Source: Sodiomyces alkalinus F11 (taxonomy: Eukaryota; Ascomycota; Sordariomycetes; Glomerellales; Plectosphaerellaceae). From it: DNA of 64,000 nucleotides. This document shows positions 1 to 9,561 of the stretch, in pieces (positions within the stretch are counted from its first letter, which is position 1; every line of letters starts with the position of its first letter). A program made the position numbers and the translations under genes. The notes below the pieces were generated by a model. That model had not been told where the DNA came from, searched no databases, and saw nothing but the letters and a program-made list of their open reading frames with translations. The stretch is from assembly GCF_003711515.1 (NCBI RefSeq), contig NW_021167089.1, forward strand, positions 69,296 to 133,295. The letters run 5' to 3'.

Positions 1-1541
1 GTGGCGGGGACGGGTACCGGCACCGGCACCGGCGGGGGAGGTCGGTCTGGAGGAGGGTTGTGAAGCTCCGGTAGGGCCTGGAACCCAGGAAGCGCATCGC
101 AAAGTTGCGCCACCATCCGTTCCATCCTGCCCATTCTGGCCTCCAGGTTGTCGATTCGCGTCTCCAAGCTCACTGCCTGAGTGATCTTCATGCCGGCGGT
201 GGGATTGAGATGTGTAAAGTCGCCAAAGTTGAATGGTAGTGCGACGGCCGCCTGCGAAGGCTTCTCCTCTTCCTGGACCGACAGATCCATCGACGCCTTG
301 TCGCCTCCTCTCCTCTCGTCGTCCGGGCCGCTGCGCTGGGGCGGACCGGACGATGTGGGGGAAAGGAAAGCCTCGTGGCTCTGTCGCCAGTATCGAATCT
401 CGTCGCTCCTCCTCCTCACCTTCCGTCCCTCGACGTTGTGGAGGCCGTTCAGGCTCCTGGATCGCCGCCTGTGGCCCAGAGTATCGCTCGTGATGGCCCG
501 GCCAATCTCGTCGGGATTCTCCTCCATGGGGAACAAACGGCTTCCGCGGGCGTGTGCGTGTGCGTGTGTGCTGACAGGCCTCGGCGACAGGCCGGCGAGC
601 TCGCCGTCCCGACTCCTGAAAATCTGGCTCGTCGTTATGGTTGCTCTCCTGCGGGCGGCCAGACCGTACTCGGCGTGCATCGAGTTTCGCGCGCTTTCTA
701 TGGCGTGTATGTCGCTCAGACCGATCGAGTGAGACCGGAGTGCTCGGTCGAATTCGGTGATGGGGAGGGACGCCGACCGTTTCGATTCGCTCTCTTTGCG
801 TTCTCGCGCCATGGGAGGGGGTTCCTGGAAGGAGAACTTGTCAACCTCACCAGGTAAGAGAGACAGAAAAAAAAAGAAAGAAAAGGAGAAAAGAAAGCTT
901 ACAGTCTGCTGCTGCTGCGGCCGGCCATCCAAGGTAGAGACACGCTGTGCACTGACAAACGACTGTCCTTCGCTCTTCTTGCGACGACCAAAGAGTTTGC
1001 TAAACGCACCCCTCAAAGTAGACTTCTTCCGCTGCGGTTTCCCTTTGCTGCTACCAGTCCCCTGCGTCGCCTCGCTAACAACCGAATACCTCACGGTGCT
1101 GGGTGGGTTGGCTCTCCTGTGCCCCTGAGGGGGTTCTCTCGGGACTGCGGGAGGGGGTTCGCTGGGGGTTTGAAGAGCCTCTGCCCTAGTACTAGGGCCG
1201 GGAGCGAGGGCAGCAGCGGCGGCGGCGGCGGCTAGTTCCCTACCGGAGTCTGAACCTGAACCGGTATATTGGGCAATTTCGGGACGGGAGACCTGGGCCG
1301 AGACCGGAGTCACGAAATCTGGCGGGGCCGAGGATTGATGCTGAAGCTGGTCGTCATGGGCGTCGCCACCTGCAGTCATGGCAATGCCGGCACCAGGGTT
1401 GCGCACGGGGAATTCATCGTCGGTGGGAATGAGAATCGGGATGGGGCCGGAGATTCTGCCACGGATGGATTGGCCGGCCTTGGGACGAGGGGAGGCTGGA
1501 TCTCCGGCGGCAGATGCAGACTTGAAAATGCTGACCTTCAT
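1..1541 (-). CDS. Hypothetical disordered protein with C-terminal coiled coil (partial)
   Basis: I do not recognise the family. The frame is open from an ATG at 1541 to the left edge, so the C-terminus is missing. The first 213 codons (1541-903) are rich in Pro, Ala and Ser and include an Ala run and a basic patch (KPQRKK, then GRRKK). A likely intron at 825-902 (GTAAGC donor, pyrimidine-rich body, TTCCAG acceptor) is 78 nt, a multiple of three and free of stops, so it could also be read through. Exon 2 (824-1) encodes a better-ordered part with the sequence RYWRQSHEAFLSP, then a heptad-like stretch near ETRIDNLEARMGRMERMV, then a Pro-rich run at the edge. The basic patches and low complexity suggest a scaffold or nuclear protein, but that is only inference. 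No signal peptide or membrane segment is seen. The start is the first ATG of the frame. Confidence 0.72.
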   Translation of the reverse strand, partial: MKVSIFKSASAAGDPASPRPKAGQSIRGRISGPIPILIPTDDEFPVRNPGAGIAMTAGGDAHDDQLQHQSSAPPDFVTPVSAQVSRPEIAQYTGSGSDSGRELAAAAAAAALAPGPSTRAEALQTPSEPPPAVPREPPQGHRRANPPSTVRYSVVSEATQGTGSSKGKPQRKKSTLRGAFSKLFGRRKKSEGQSFVSAQRVSTLDGRPQQQQTVSFLFSFSFFFFLSLLPGEVDKFSFQEPPPMARERKESESKRSASLPITEFDRALRSHSIGLSDIHAIESARNSMHAEYGLAARRRATITTSQIFRSRDGELAGLSPRPVSTHAHAHARGSRLFPMEENPDEIGRAITSDTLGHRRRSRSLNGLHNVEGRKVRRRSDEIRYWRQSHEAFLSPTSSGPPQRSGPDDERRGGDKASMDLSVQEEEKPSQAAVALPFNFGDFTHLNPTAGMKITQAVSLETRIDNLEARMGRMERMVAQLCDALPGFQALPELHNPPPDRPPPPVPVPVPVPA

Positions 1542-4289
1542 TGTGGAGGAGGGGAAGCGGGGTGACCGCTGAGGGGTTCGAGCAAGAGAAGATGATGTAT
1601 ATGGCTGGTGGCCCAGTACTAGCCAGGGAACATGGTGGGATTGCGAGTCGTCGGAGAGCGGAGCTCAATGACAGTTTGTCATGAATGTCAGGACGTCGTC
1701 TCGCAGGGGCTCCGAGTAGGTTGTCGAAGTTGAGGTACCGGTAGTTGGACAAACAAATTGGTCATGCGTGTCTATGCGCCCTGGGCGGGAGGGTGGCCCT
1801 GGTACGAAAGAGCAACACGGCTTGATGCTCCTCTTCCCTGGAAGCCGATTCGAACAAGTTGAAAGCTCTACTCGGTAGAGACTGGCCAGCCAGAGCTTGG
1901 GAAAGCAGCGGAAACGGCGTGGTTATGAAGAGAAGATGCGAGATTGATCAATGGGGGAGGGAGAAAAAGAGGGAGTAAAAGAGGGACACGAAGGTGATGA
2001 AAGGATGAAGGGATACCGAGGAGGCGGAATGCTCCGTCTGACCCAGGTGAGGCTCAGATTAGATAGATACCCTGCTCGGCTCTGTCAGATCAGGTGCGGA
2101 TCCCCGGAAGCTTCGCCGAGAAATGAGAGCGGGGAGCAAAAGAAAGGAAAGACAATAAAAAACACATTTATATGCAAAGTAAATTCTCCGAGTCTGAAGA
2201 ATTGAACAGAAACGGGGGAGTCTTGGTAGGGAGTTGAGGAGGTGAATAGGTGGAAGGGATCAGTAGAGGGATCGAGGAGCAAAGAGGGAGGGAGGAGAGG
2301 GAGAGAAATTCCAGTCGGTAGAAAATTGACAAGGAACGAGAGACGGAGGGGGAAACGCTAAGGTAGTGCACCTGCAAGGAAAGGAAGACCAACACGTACC
2401 TACTGTAAGGTAAGGTACCTACCTACCTTAGGTACGGAGCAGGCGATCCAGCGAGAGACGGGGAAAGCGAAAGTAACGGCAACAAACTGCGACAGCCACA
2501 TGCAGGTAGAAGCAGAGGGAAAGGGAGGTTAATGTAAGTTACCCGTACCCCGTTTTCTCTGCTTACGAGCCAAGGTAAGATAGTGGCTCGGTGGGAGGTG
2601 AGCGATAGGTCGTCGGCGTACCATCTGCATGGATCTCCGGAGTAGGTACGTTGTATACGGAGCCCGGAAAGCTCTACACCGAGTCTCAATCCGTGCAACG
2701 TACCTAGGTAGAGAATGCAAGAAATGGCGAGTACAAAAAAGAACCAAAAAAGGGAAGGGGGAGAACAAGAGAGCGAGAGAGAGAGAGAAGACCGTCGTTC
2801 CTCTATTGAATGGCGCAAGGGGGGAGAGACTCTCGGGCTATTATTTCATCAAGAACCTATTCGTATTCGCTTTGTTCCTTCGTCTTCTCTTCTGTATTTC
2901 GTTTCATCGCTTCATTGCGCTTCTCGATCCTCGCTTCTCGCTTGAGCCCCCTGCTTCTTTGGCTCCATAGCAGCGCAGGTGGGTGCAGCGTCTCGTCGGT
3001 CCGTTGGAGGTCCGTGTGCCAAAAGAGTTGTCCGGAGTTTGACTAGCTGCAGCTGCACCTGCAGCCCCTGAACGAGTAATGCTTCGGAGGAATGGGGGTT
3101 CAAGGTTGGCGTCGAGGTCATGGGTCAGGGTCGGGTTGCCACGAAATACCACGTAAAAGCATTTGCATTTTGGACTAAAGAGGGCTGAAGAGGAAGCAGA
3201 GGGCTCATAATGAAAGCTTCGTACAAAATACGATACCAAGTGCACTGTCCTTCTTCGATGTATTTTCCAGGGGTTCTCCAAGGCAGGGGTCCACACCCCT
3301 CGTAGCGTGTCCAAGCGCCTTCCTGGATCGATTTCTTATTCTATTTTCCTGGGACAAGCTCAGGTGGTCAATCCAGATTTCGTACCGAGTTGCACTGTAC
3401 CTTACCTTACCTTATATTTTCCGTACCCGTACAACGTACCTACAATGTACTCTGAAACGGGAAGGCGCCGGCCCTGGCCGTCATTGACCCTTTATCCCCA
3501 ACGCCAACCCCACCTCTATTCTATGTACCTTAAGGTACTTATCCTTTCCATGCTCACACAAATCGTCGCGCTTCACGTTTGTTAGTTCGGAGTGCCACAG
3601 CTGCCCAACGTCTTCTCCCTATCAGGAAGACTTTGCGTATATTCACTCGCACGTCTGACGCCGAGGAGGGGTGTGATACGATTGAAGATCCCTTGAAACT
3701 TGAGTGGCCAACGGCTTATGACGACGTCATGTTGGTAGCATGATCGGTGATCGACCTCCAGACGTCGCATTGATGGTCCGATATGGCCAGGCCGGGGTAT
3801 ATAGAGATCCGCAAGGGGATTGGCTATATGGCCAGTCCTTGCTAGCCAACTCGGCGTTGCCAGGTCAAAGGTAGGTACGGACAACTCTCAAGGACTCATT
3901 CATCACCAACCGACTCCCGGAGTGAAACAGAAGCGAACGGGAGGAGAATTATCGTAGGCAGCCGCAGGGACAAGCAGCCACGAGGACGGACGAGTTCCGA
4001 CAGGGTTGGCACAGACTGTAATATATACGAACACATACCAGCATGTCTGAGATGACCTGAAACATCCATCCCACTCGTTGCCAATGTTGTATCAGCTGGA
4101 GCAGAAGGTCCAAGCGAGTCTCTCTCGGCCATATCTACTAATTACACTCTCTACAACATACGAATACCCTATCATTCCATCCTCCGTATTCCACATTCGC
4201 TGGGTGGCCTTCTCGAAGCCCTTTTCGTGCGAATCTTGCCTCCTAGGAGCAGTACGAATGGGTTACCTCCCTCACGCTCATGCCTGGCA
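1542..4289. other. Intergenic region, no supported gene
   Basis: This 2.7-kb gap lies upstream of the hypothetical gene and downstream of the helicase gene. It holds purine-rich tracts (about 1950-2400 and 2740-2800, the latter with GAGA repeats) and several copies of the CCTTAGGTA / TACCTTA words (near 2405-2440, 3395-3415 and 3525-3540). The short open frames on both strands are low in complexity and lack recognisable motifs. It probably contains the long 5' leader and promoter of the hypothetical gene. Confidence 0.6.
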
Positions 4290-7193
4290 TCACTCAGCCT
4301 GTAAGGTTGAGACGTCAGGATACCTGAGGTCGGCATTCTCTTCAAGGAACGCCATCCAATTCCTCAGAAACCGGCTGCCTCTGTACAAGAATCCGTATTA
4401 GCCAGAGCGACAGACGAAGAAGAAAAGAAGGAAAAAAGAAGGAAAAAATAAAAAATAAAAGGAAAAAAAGGAGAAGAAAAAAGAAACCAGCAAAGACAGG
4501 GAGAGAGACATCTACGCACCTTCTAATGGTTTCCGAATCTCCCACAACCGTCAGGGACCGCTTCGGCCGCGTCATGGCCACTTCATTACTCGCGTCAGCA
4601 CGAGTTGGCGTCCCAAAGAGTGGTGGAATACGAAACGACGATGCTCTCGCGGCGGACATAGCTTACCGTTCAACCGCCGCTTCTCCCCCAAGAACCCGAC
4701 CTCTCCTTGCGAGTTGCTGCGCACCAGGCTAACAATGACGGCCTCCTTCTCGCGGCCTTGGAATCCGTCTACCGACCCCAGCTCAATGCCGGGGAACTTT
4801 TCTTTCAACGGTGCCAATAGGCCGAGCTGGGGGACATGAAGCGTCAGTGCGACGTCGTGTAGGCGAGGGTGTAAGGCTCTAACAAGGGACGAGGTTTTCT
4901 TCCGGCCTGTCCCATCCTCTCCGACTCCATCATAGGGAAAGGAAGAAAAAGAAAGAAAAGAAAAGAAAAGAAAAGAAAAGAAAAGAAAAGAAAAAGAGGA
5001 TATGTAGGTAGGTAGCTCACCTGGGCATTGTACGGAGTGACAACGGCGATATCCTCAGGCCTCACCCCCAGGTCAACAAGACGCCGCACATGCTGCCGCA
5101 CCACCGCCGCCTCCATCTCATTGCTCTTACTTTCGCCATGCAGCCCCAACCGCGTCTTCTTCGCCCCTGGTCCCACATCGTTTTTGATGTCGTCCTCCTC
5201 GTTCTTCTCGGGAAAGTCCCCCCCTTGCGTGTCGATGAACACCAACGGCTCGCTCGTGTCCTCGTCGTCCTCGACCCCGTACGGCAACTCTCGCAGGAGG
5301 CGCTCCCTGACCGCCTCGGCCGCGATCAGGCGGCCCTCGTAGAGCTCGTCCGAGGGGAACCGCATGATCTTCTCGTGCATGCGGTACTGGGTCGTCAGCA
5401 TGCGCTTGATGGAGGGCCCGTGCAGGGCCAGGAGCCGGTCGAAGAGCGTCGTCTCCAGCGACATGCCCTTGACCGAGTTGTCGTCCTTGCCGTCCTTGCC
5501 GTCCTTGCCGTCCTTGTCGTCCCCGCCGTCCTCTAATGGCGCCGCCGCCGCCGCCGCCGGTTGTGTAGCCTTCGTTGTTGTTGCTGCTGTTTTTGTTTTC
5601 GAGTTGAGCGACTTGATCGTCGGCGGAAGCTGCAAATGGTCGCCAGCACACACGGCCTTGCGGGCGGCCAGCAAGGGGACCCAGCACTGGGCCTCGAGCG
5701 CCTGGCTCGCCTCGTCGATCACCACGACGTCGAAGGCCTCGTGGCGGAGCTGAAACCCGCCGGCGCCGTGGAGGGTGGCGAGCACGACGCGGGCCCCGCC
5801 GACCAGGTCGGCGACGCAGCGGCGTTCGCGGTCCCTGTACTCGCGGCGCAGCGCGCGGAGGTCGGCGTACGTGGTGCGGCGTTCGGCGCGGGGGAGGCGG
5901 GGTTTTCGGAGAGCGGCGTACCGGGCGTCCATGTCGGCGCGGACGTCGCGGACAATGGCGCCGGCGTCGGAGGTTTGCGTCAGGATGTCGAGGGAGTGGG
6001 CGAGGACGGAAGGGAGGAGGCGGGCCGGGTGGCCGAGGCGCACGAGGGGCACTTTGTGCGGGGCTAGGCGTTCGACGAGGTTGTCTACTGAGATGTTGGA
6101 GGGGCCGCACACTAGGACGCGAAGGCCCCGTTTGACGAGCTGGAGGATGAGCTCGACGAGGGTATGCGTTTTTCCTGTCTGAGAGGGGCAAAGTGTGAGA
6201 GTAGGTCATGTAAGCCAAGGGACTCTCGTCGGCGTTCAGGGGGGCGTATGGACTAGAACGAGGAGGGGAGTACGGCAAAGGAAACATGAAGCGACTTACA
6301 CCAGGCGGGCCGTGGATGAGAGCAATCTCTCGCGAGGCCAGGGCGAATCGGATGGCATCCTTTTGCGACTCATTCAGGGTCGGATCGTTCCACTGGATCG
6401 CAGCGAGCTCGGGGTCGGAGGGGTCGGAGGAGAGGTCGGCCGGGACAGGAGAAGGGCTCTCGAGGCCAAACAGAACTCGCATAAAGGTGGAATATTCCGA
6501 CTCGGGCATTTTTTGGAGCTTTTCCATTGTCTGCTTCATCCTGGGGGGTAACCGCCCGTGTCAGCGAGCCATGTCGGCCATATCTGTGTCGAAAGAGAAA
6601 AGGGGAACTGGTTATGTGCAGACTGGAGTGAAGATGGAAGTAGACTCCCCAACACAACAGACAACACAACAGACAACACAACAGAGTACATACCTCTTAT
6701 AAGTCACCTCGTCCGCCAATTTAACGATCCAAACCCGTCCCGCAAGTTCGGCCTCCTCCTTCTCATCCTCCTTGCCATCGTCCATAGCGACGGCAACCCC
6801 ATCCTTCTTCACCCTGACCACGACCCCCCGCGCGCCTTTCTTCTCCAGCTCCCTGACTTCGCGCTTCCGCGCACTCCCGGCGGGCTGATCGGCCACCAGC
6901 ACGATATCGCCGGTGCGCAGTCCGTGTTCGGGCAGGAGCGGACCCGCGGCGTTCGTGTCAGACGAGGAGAGAGACGGGTCCGGGGCGAGTTCGAGCACGG
7001 TGCGGCCTCCCGGTCCTGTGCGGCGGGAGGAGACATAGAGGTTTATGAGGGCTTGGCCTGCCCTTTGTAGCGCGGTCGGGGTGTGATTGGAGATGAGGTC
7101 CTTGGAGGACGCTAGGTCGGCTTGGAGTTCTGTGTTGAGGAGGGAGAGTTGGGTTTCGGCGAAGGCGGGGATGGGGAGGGGTTTTGGGGGCAT
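4290..7193 (-). CDS. HCS1: Hcs1/IGHMBP2-like 5'-3' DNA/RNA helicase (superfamily 1B)
   Basis: An ATP-dependent 5'-3' helicase of the Upf1-like SF1B group; yeast Hcs1 associates with DNA polymerase alpha. Six exons: 7193-6694, 6540-6300, 6178-5021, 4826-4667, 4580-4520, 4380-4290, giving 736 residues with all phases consistent. Motifs in order: Walker A GPPGTGKT (about 244-251, split exactly by intron 2), [11 protein letters not shown] (Ia), Walker B DEAS (about 402-405), GDHLQLPPT (III), TQYRMH (IV), [21 protein letters not shown] (V), AMTRPKR (VI), and a C-terminal [12 protein letters not shown] tail typical of the family. An acidic insertion (about 439-485) with an Ala run and KDG repeats follows motif III and is unlikely to be conserved. 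Introns 1 and 3 hold simple repeats. The ATG at 7193 precedes an N-terminal beta-barrel-like region expected in this family. The DUF202 gene lies 623 nt upstream on the same strand. Confidence 0.93.
4938..4996. repeat. (AAAAG)n microsatellite in helicase intron
   Basis: A tract of about ten AAAAG-type units lies inside helicase intron 4827-5020. On the transcribed strand it is pyrimidine-rich (CTTTT), close to the acceptor side, and may act as an extended polypyrimidine tract. A similar tract occurs in the sugar-porter intron near 49381-49419. Confidence 0.85.
6651..6686. repeat. Three 12-bp direct repeats in helicase intron 1
   Basis: The unit AACACAACAGAC occurs three times in tandem just inside the donor end of helicase intron 1 (6541-6693). 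The third copy ends AG. No coding role; a minisatellite. Confidence 0.85.
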
Positions 7194-7816
7194 GGCTTTG
7201 GTGGTCTCCTGTATTCTGTTTGGTGGGATGAGTAGATGTGAGATCTAGGTGTGAAAAGCCTAGTTTTTGTTAGGACTGTTGTAGTGAGTTGAGATGAAGT
7301 GTCGAGTGTTGAGGGTTGAGAATGAGAATGAGAATGACCAGCAGCGTTGAACCTTCATGGTGCTAGGGCCCTGATTCAGCGGTCCCACTGAACCTACAGT
7401 GTACCTTAGGTAATTAAGGTACATACAAACTACAACAGTGACAGACAGTGACGAGGTTTTAGCCAACAGTGACCTGAACCCATGGCCATCATGGCGACAG
7501 TAGGTAATCACTGCACATGTCTCATGTATACCTTAATATATTTCCCAGGCCAAAGTAAATAAATAATCGGAAAACAAGGAGAGATCAAACGCCAACTCCC
7601 TTTTCTCATGCAGCCAACCACCCATGACCCATCGCAAACCAAAGACGCCCAGACAGAAAGCACCCTGTAAAGACCATTCCCGCAACAAGACGCAGGACGG
7701 AGAAGATAGTAGTGGCTTCAAACAAGCCATATGCGATCCGTCCCAATGACAGAAGGAAACCGACTGTCAGGGTATATAGAGAAAAGGAAGACAGATCTGC
7801 AGATCTGCCCTCGACA
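7194..7816. other. Intergenic region
   Basis: Promoter of the helicase gene and 3' flank of the DUF202 gene. A CCTTAGGTAATTAAGGTAC palindromic word lies near 7402-7420. No gene seen. Confidence 0.6.
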
Positions 7817-9158
7817 TCATAGTTCACGGTCACCGGGATGCACCACAATCACCACAACCAAACTCGCTATCATGACCGCGAAGGCGATGAAGGCGACTCC
7901 GATGATGGTGCCCCGGCTCGCGGGGAATTTGCCCGCAATGATCCAGCGCTGGGCATGGAAGTACCGATGGTAGCCCAGAAAGAGGATGACGATACTGATG
8001 CCCAGGAACGTGGCGCCCAAGGGCTGGCCGAGCCGGCGCAACGTCGTCCCCGTCGGGTCATGGTCGGCATGTCCGCCTAGGGACGTGTTGAGGCGGAAGA
8101 GCTGGGTGATGGCAATGCCGATGGAGGCGAAGGCGAGAGAGGTGCGAAGCCAGGCGAGGAACGTGCGTTCTGGCGCCGTGTCAATCTCGGGGAGAGAAAA
8201 AGAAAAGAAAGAAGAAAGAAAGGAAATAGGGCGAAGAAAAAAAAAGGGGGGGATGACCTACCCAAAGCAAGGTGGTCTCGCGCCACGCTCCCCTTATTCT
8301 CCAATTCTATACTCGCAAAGTGCGTCACGATGCTCTGATGCCAAGGCTCACCACCACCACCGCTACGTGATTTCCTCTTCTTTTCCTTCCTGCTCCTCCT
8401 CTCCGTCGGCCCACCGTCCATTTCATCGTCCGTGTCGTGGGCCGTCGCCGGCGGCGGCAGCTCCACTCTCTGCGACGCGAAAGCGTCCTCGAGGGGCCTG
8501 CCGCCGCGGGACGACGACGCTGTGGAAGGGTTCCTCGCTCGGGCTCGGGCCCCGCCGCCGCCGCTGGCAGCAGCAGCTTGCGCAGGGAGCGCAGACGGGG
8601 GCGACGTGGTGATCGACTGGTACTGCCGTTCGGGCGCGCGGGACATGATGCCGGTGTGTTCGTCGGCGCTGCTGTAGTGGTCGTCTGTGATGCGGTCGGT
8701 CTCGGCGATGCGTCGGCCGCCCCACTGGGTCTGGGTTCCGGGGTGGGAGGTCGTCGACTTGGTTGCGCCCATCGTTTCGGCGCGTTCTCGGGCGATCTGT
8801 GACGGGAGGAGGCGGAGCATTAGTCGAGGGAAGAGAAGCGAAGCGCATGTCTACAAGGGAATGTAGAGGGAACGAAGAGGGAACGAAGAGGAGGAAGAGA
8901 AAGACGGAAAGGAAAGGAAACGAAAGGAAACAAAGAGATCTGGACATTTCCGTGTACCTCCAAGATATGATTGATGCGCTCGTTCGTGCTGTGTCTTTGG
9001 GCAAACAAGCGCGGGCTACGCGTAGTAGGGTGGGATTGGGACCGGGCGAGCTGTTGTTCGTCGAAGGAGATGGTGCTCCCAGCTCGGCGAGGTCCAGCAG
9101 ACGCAGAAGGAGGTGGAGGAGTGGAGGAGGAGCTTGTATTGACGCCATGGGACGCCAT
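7817..9158 (-). CDS. DUF202 (YidH-type) three-helix membrane protein with long disordered N-terminus
   Basis: Three exons: 9158-8958, 8796-8262, 8169-7817, giving 362 residues. The last intron (8170-8261) joins ARDHLAL to ERTFLAWLRTSLAFASIGIA, recreating the DUF202 signature; the acceptor must be the CAG at 8172-8170, because the nearer GAG gives a stop. Residues about 1-235 are Ser/Pro/Arg-rich and probably disordered. The C-terminal 120 residues contain three hydrophobic helices: about 249-270, 295-312 and 333-355. DUF202 is also found in the membrane part of yeast Vtc polyphosphate proteins, but no SPX or catalytic VTC domain is present here. The function is unknown; location in an internal membrane is inference. 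The ATG at 9158 is the first of the frame. Confidence 0.85.
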
Positions 9159-9561
9159 GGTTGCCTTTTGTTCCGTCTCTTTTTAGACCTCTGGCGATTT
9201 GGCGAGTACGGAGTGTGGAGTACGGAGTACGGATATGCGAATGCGAAGATCGGTCGAGGGAAGGGTGATGTCAATGCCCCTCTCCCCTGCTCTCGTGGGG
9301 AGCATCACAGGACGTATTAGGTGTTGGTAGAAGTCTGGAAGTCTTCATTTGATGCTTTTGCGATAACGATAAGCTTTCTTGGACTTGATGGTTACGGGTA
9401 CCTCTCTCTACCTTAGTGGATCTGATCCATGACTTATGTAAGATTTTACGTAATTACCGGCACTCATACTTCTCCGGTCACAAAGCTCAAACGTCGCAAC
9501 AACTCGAGTTCGAGTTCGACTCCGAGTCGGAAGCGCCACGCCACGGTATACCTTAGTCTTG
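9159..9561. other. Intergenic region
   Basis: A gap of 403 nt between the DUF202 start and the DPH6 stop. It contains repeated GAGTACGGAGT words (9205-9232) and a CTACCTTAGTGG word near 9408. No gene seen. Confidence 0.6.

Noticed and set aside
5127..6539. Long alternative-frame Arg/Pro-rich protein across the helicase
   Set aside because: It overlaps the real helicase exons in another frame and crosses an intron; its composition is that of a shifted GC-rich frame.
8170..8177. The acceptor GAG next to ATTGAC for the DUF202 intron
   Set aside because: It gives an immediate stop; the CAG at 8172-8170 restores the conserved ERTFLAWLRT sequence.
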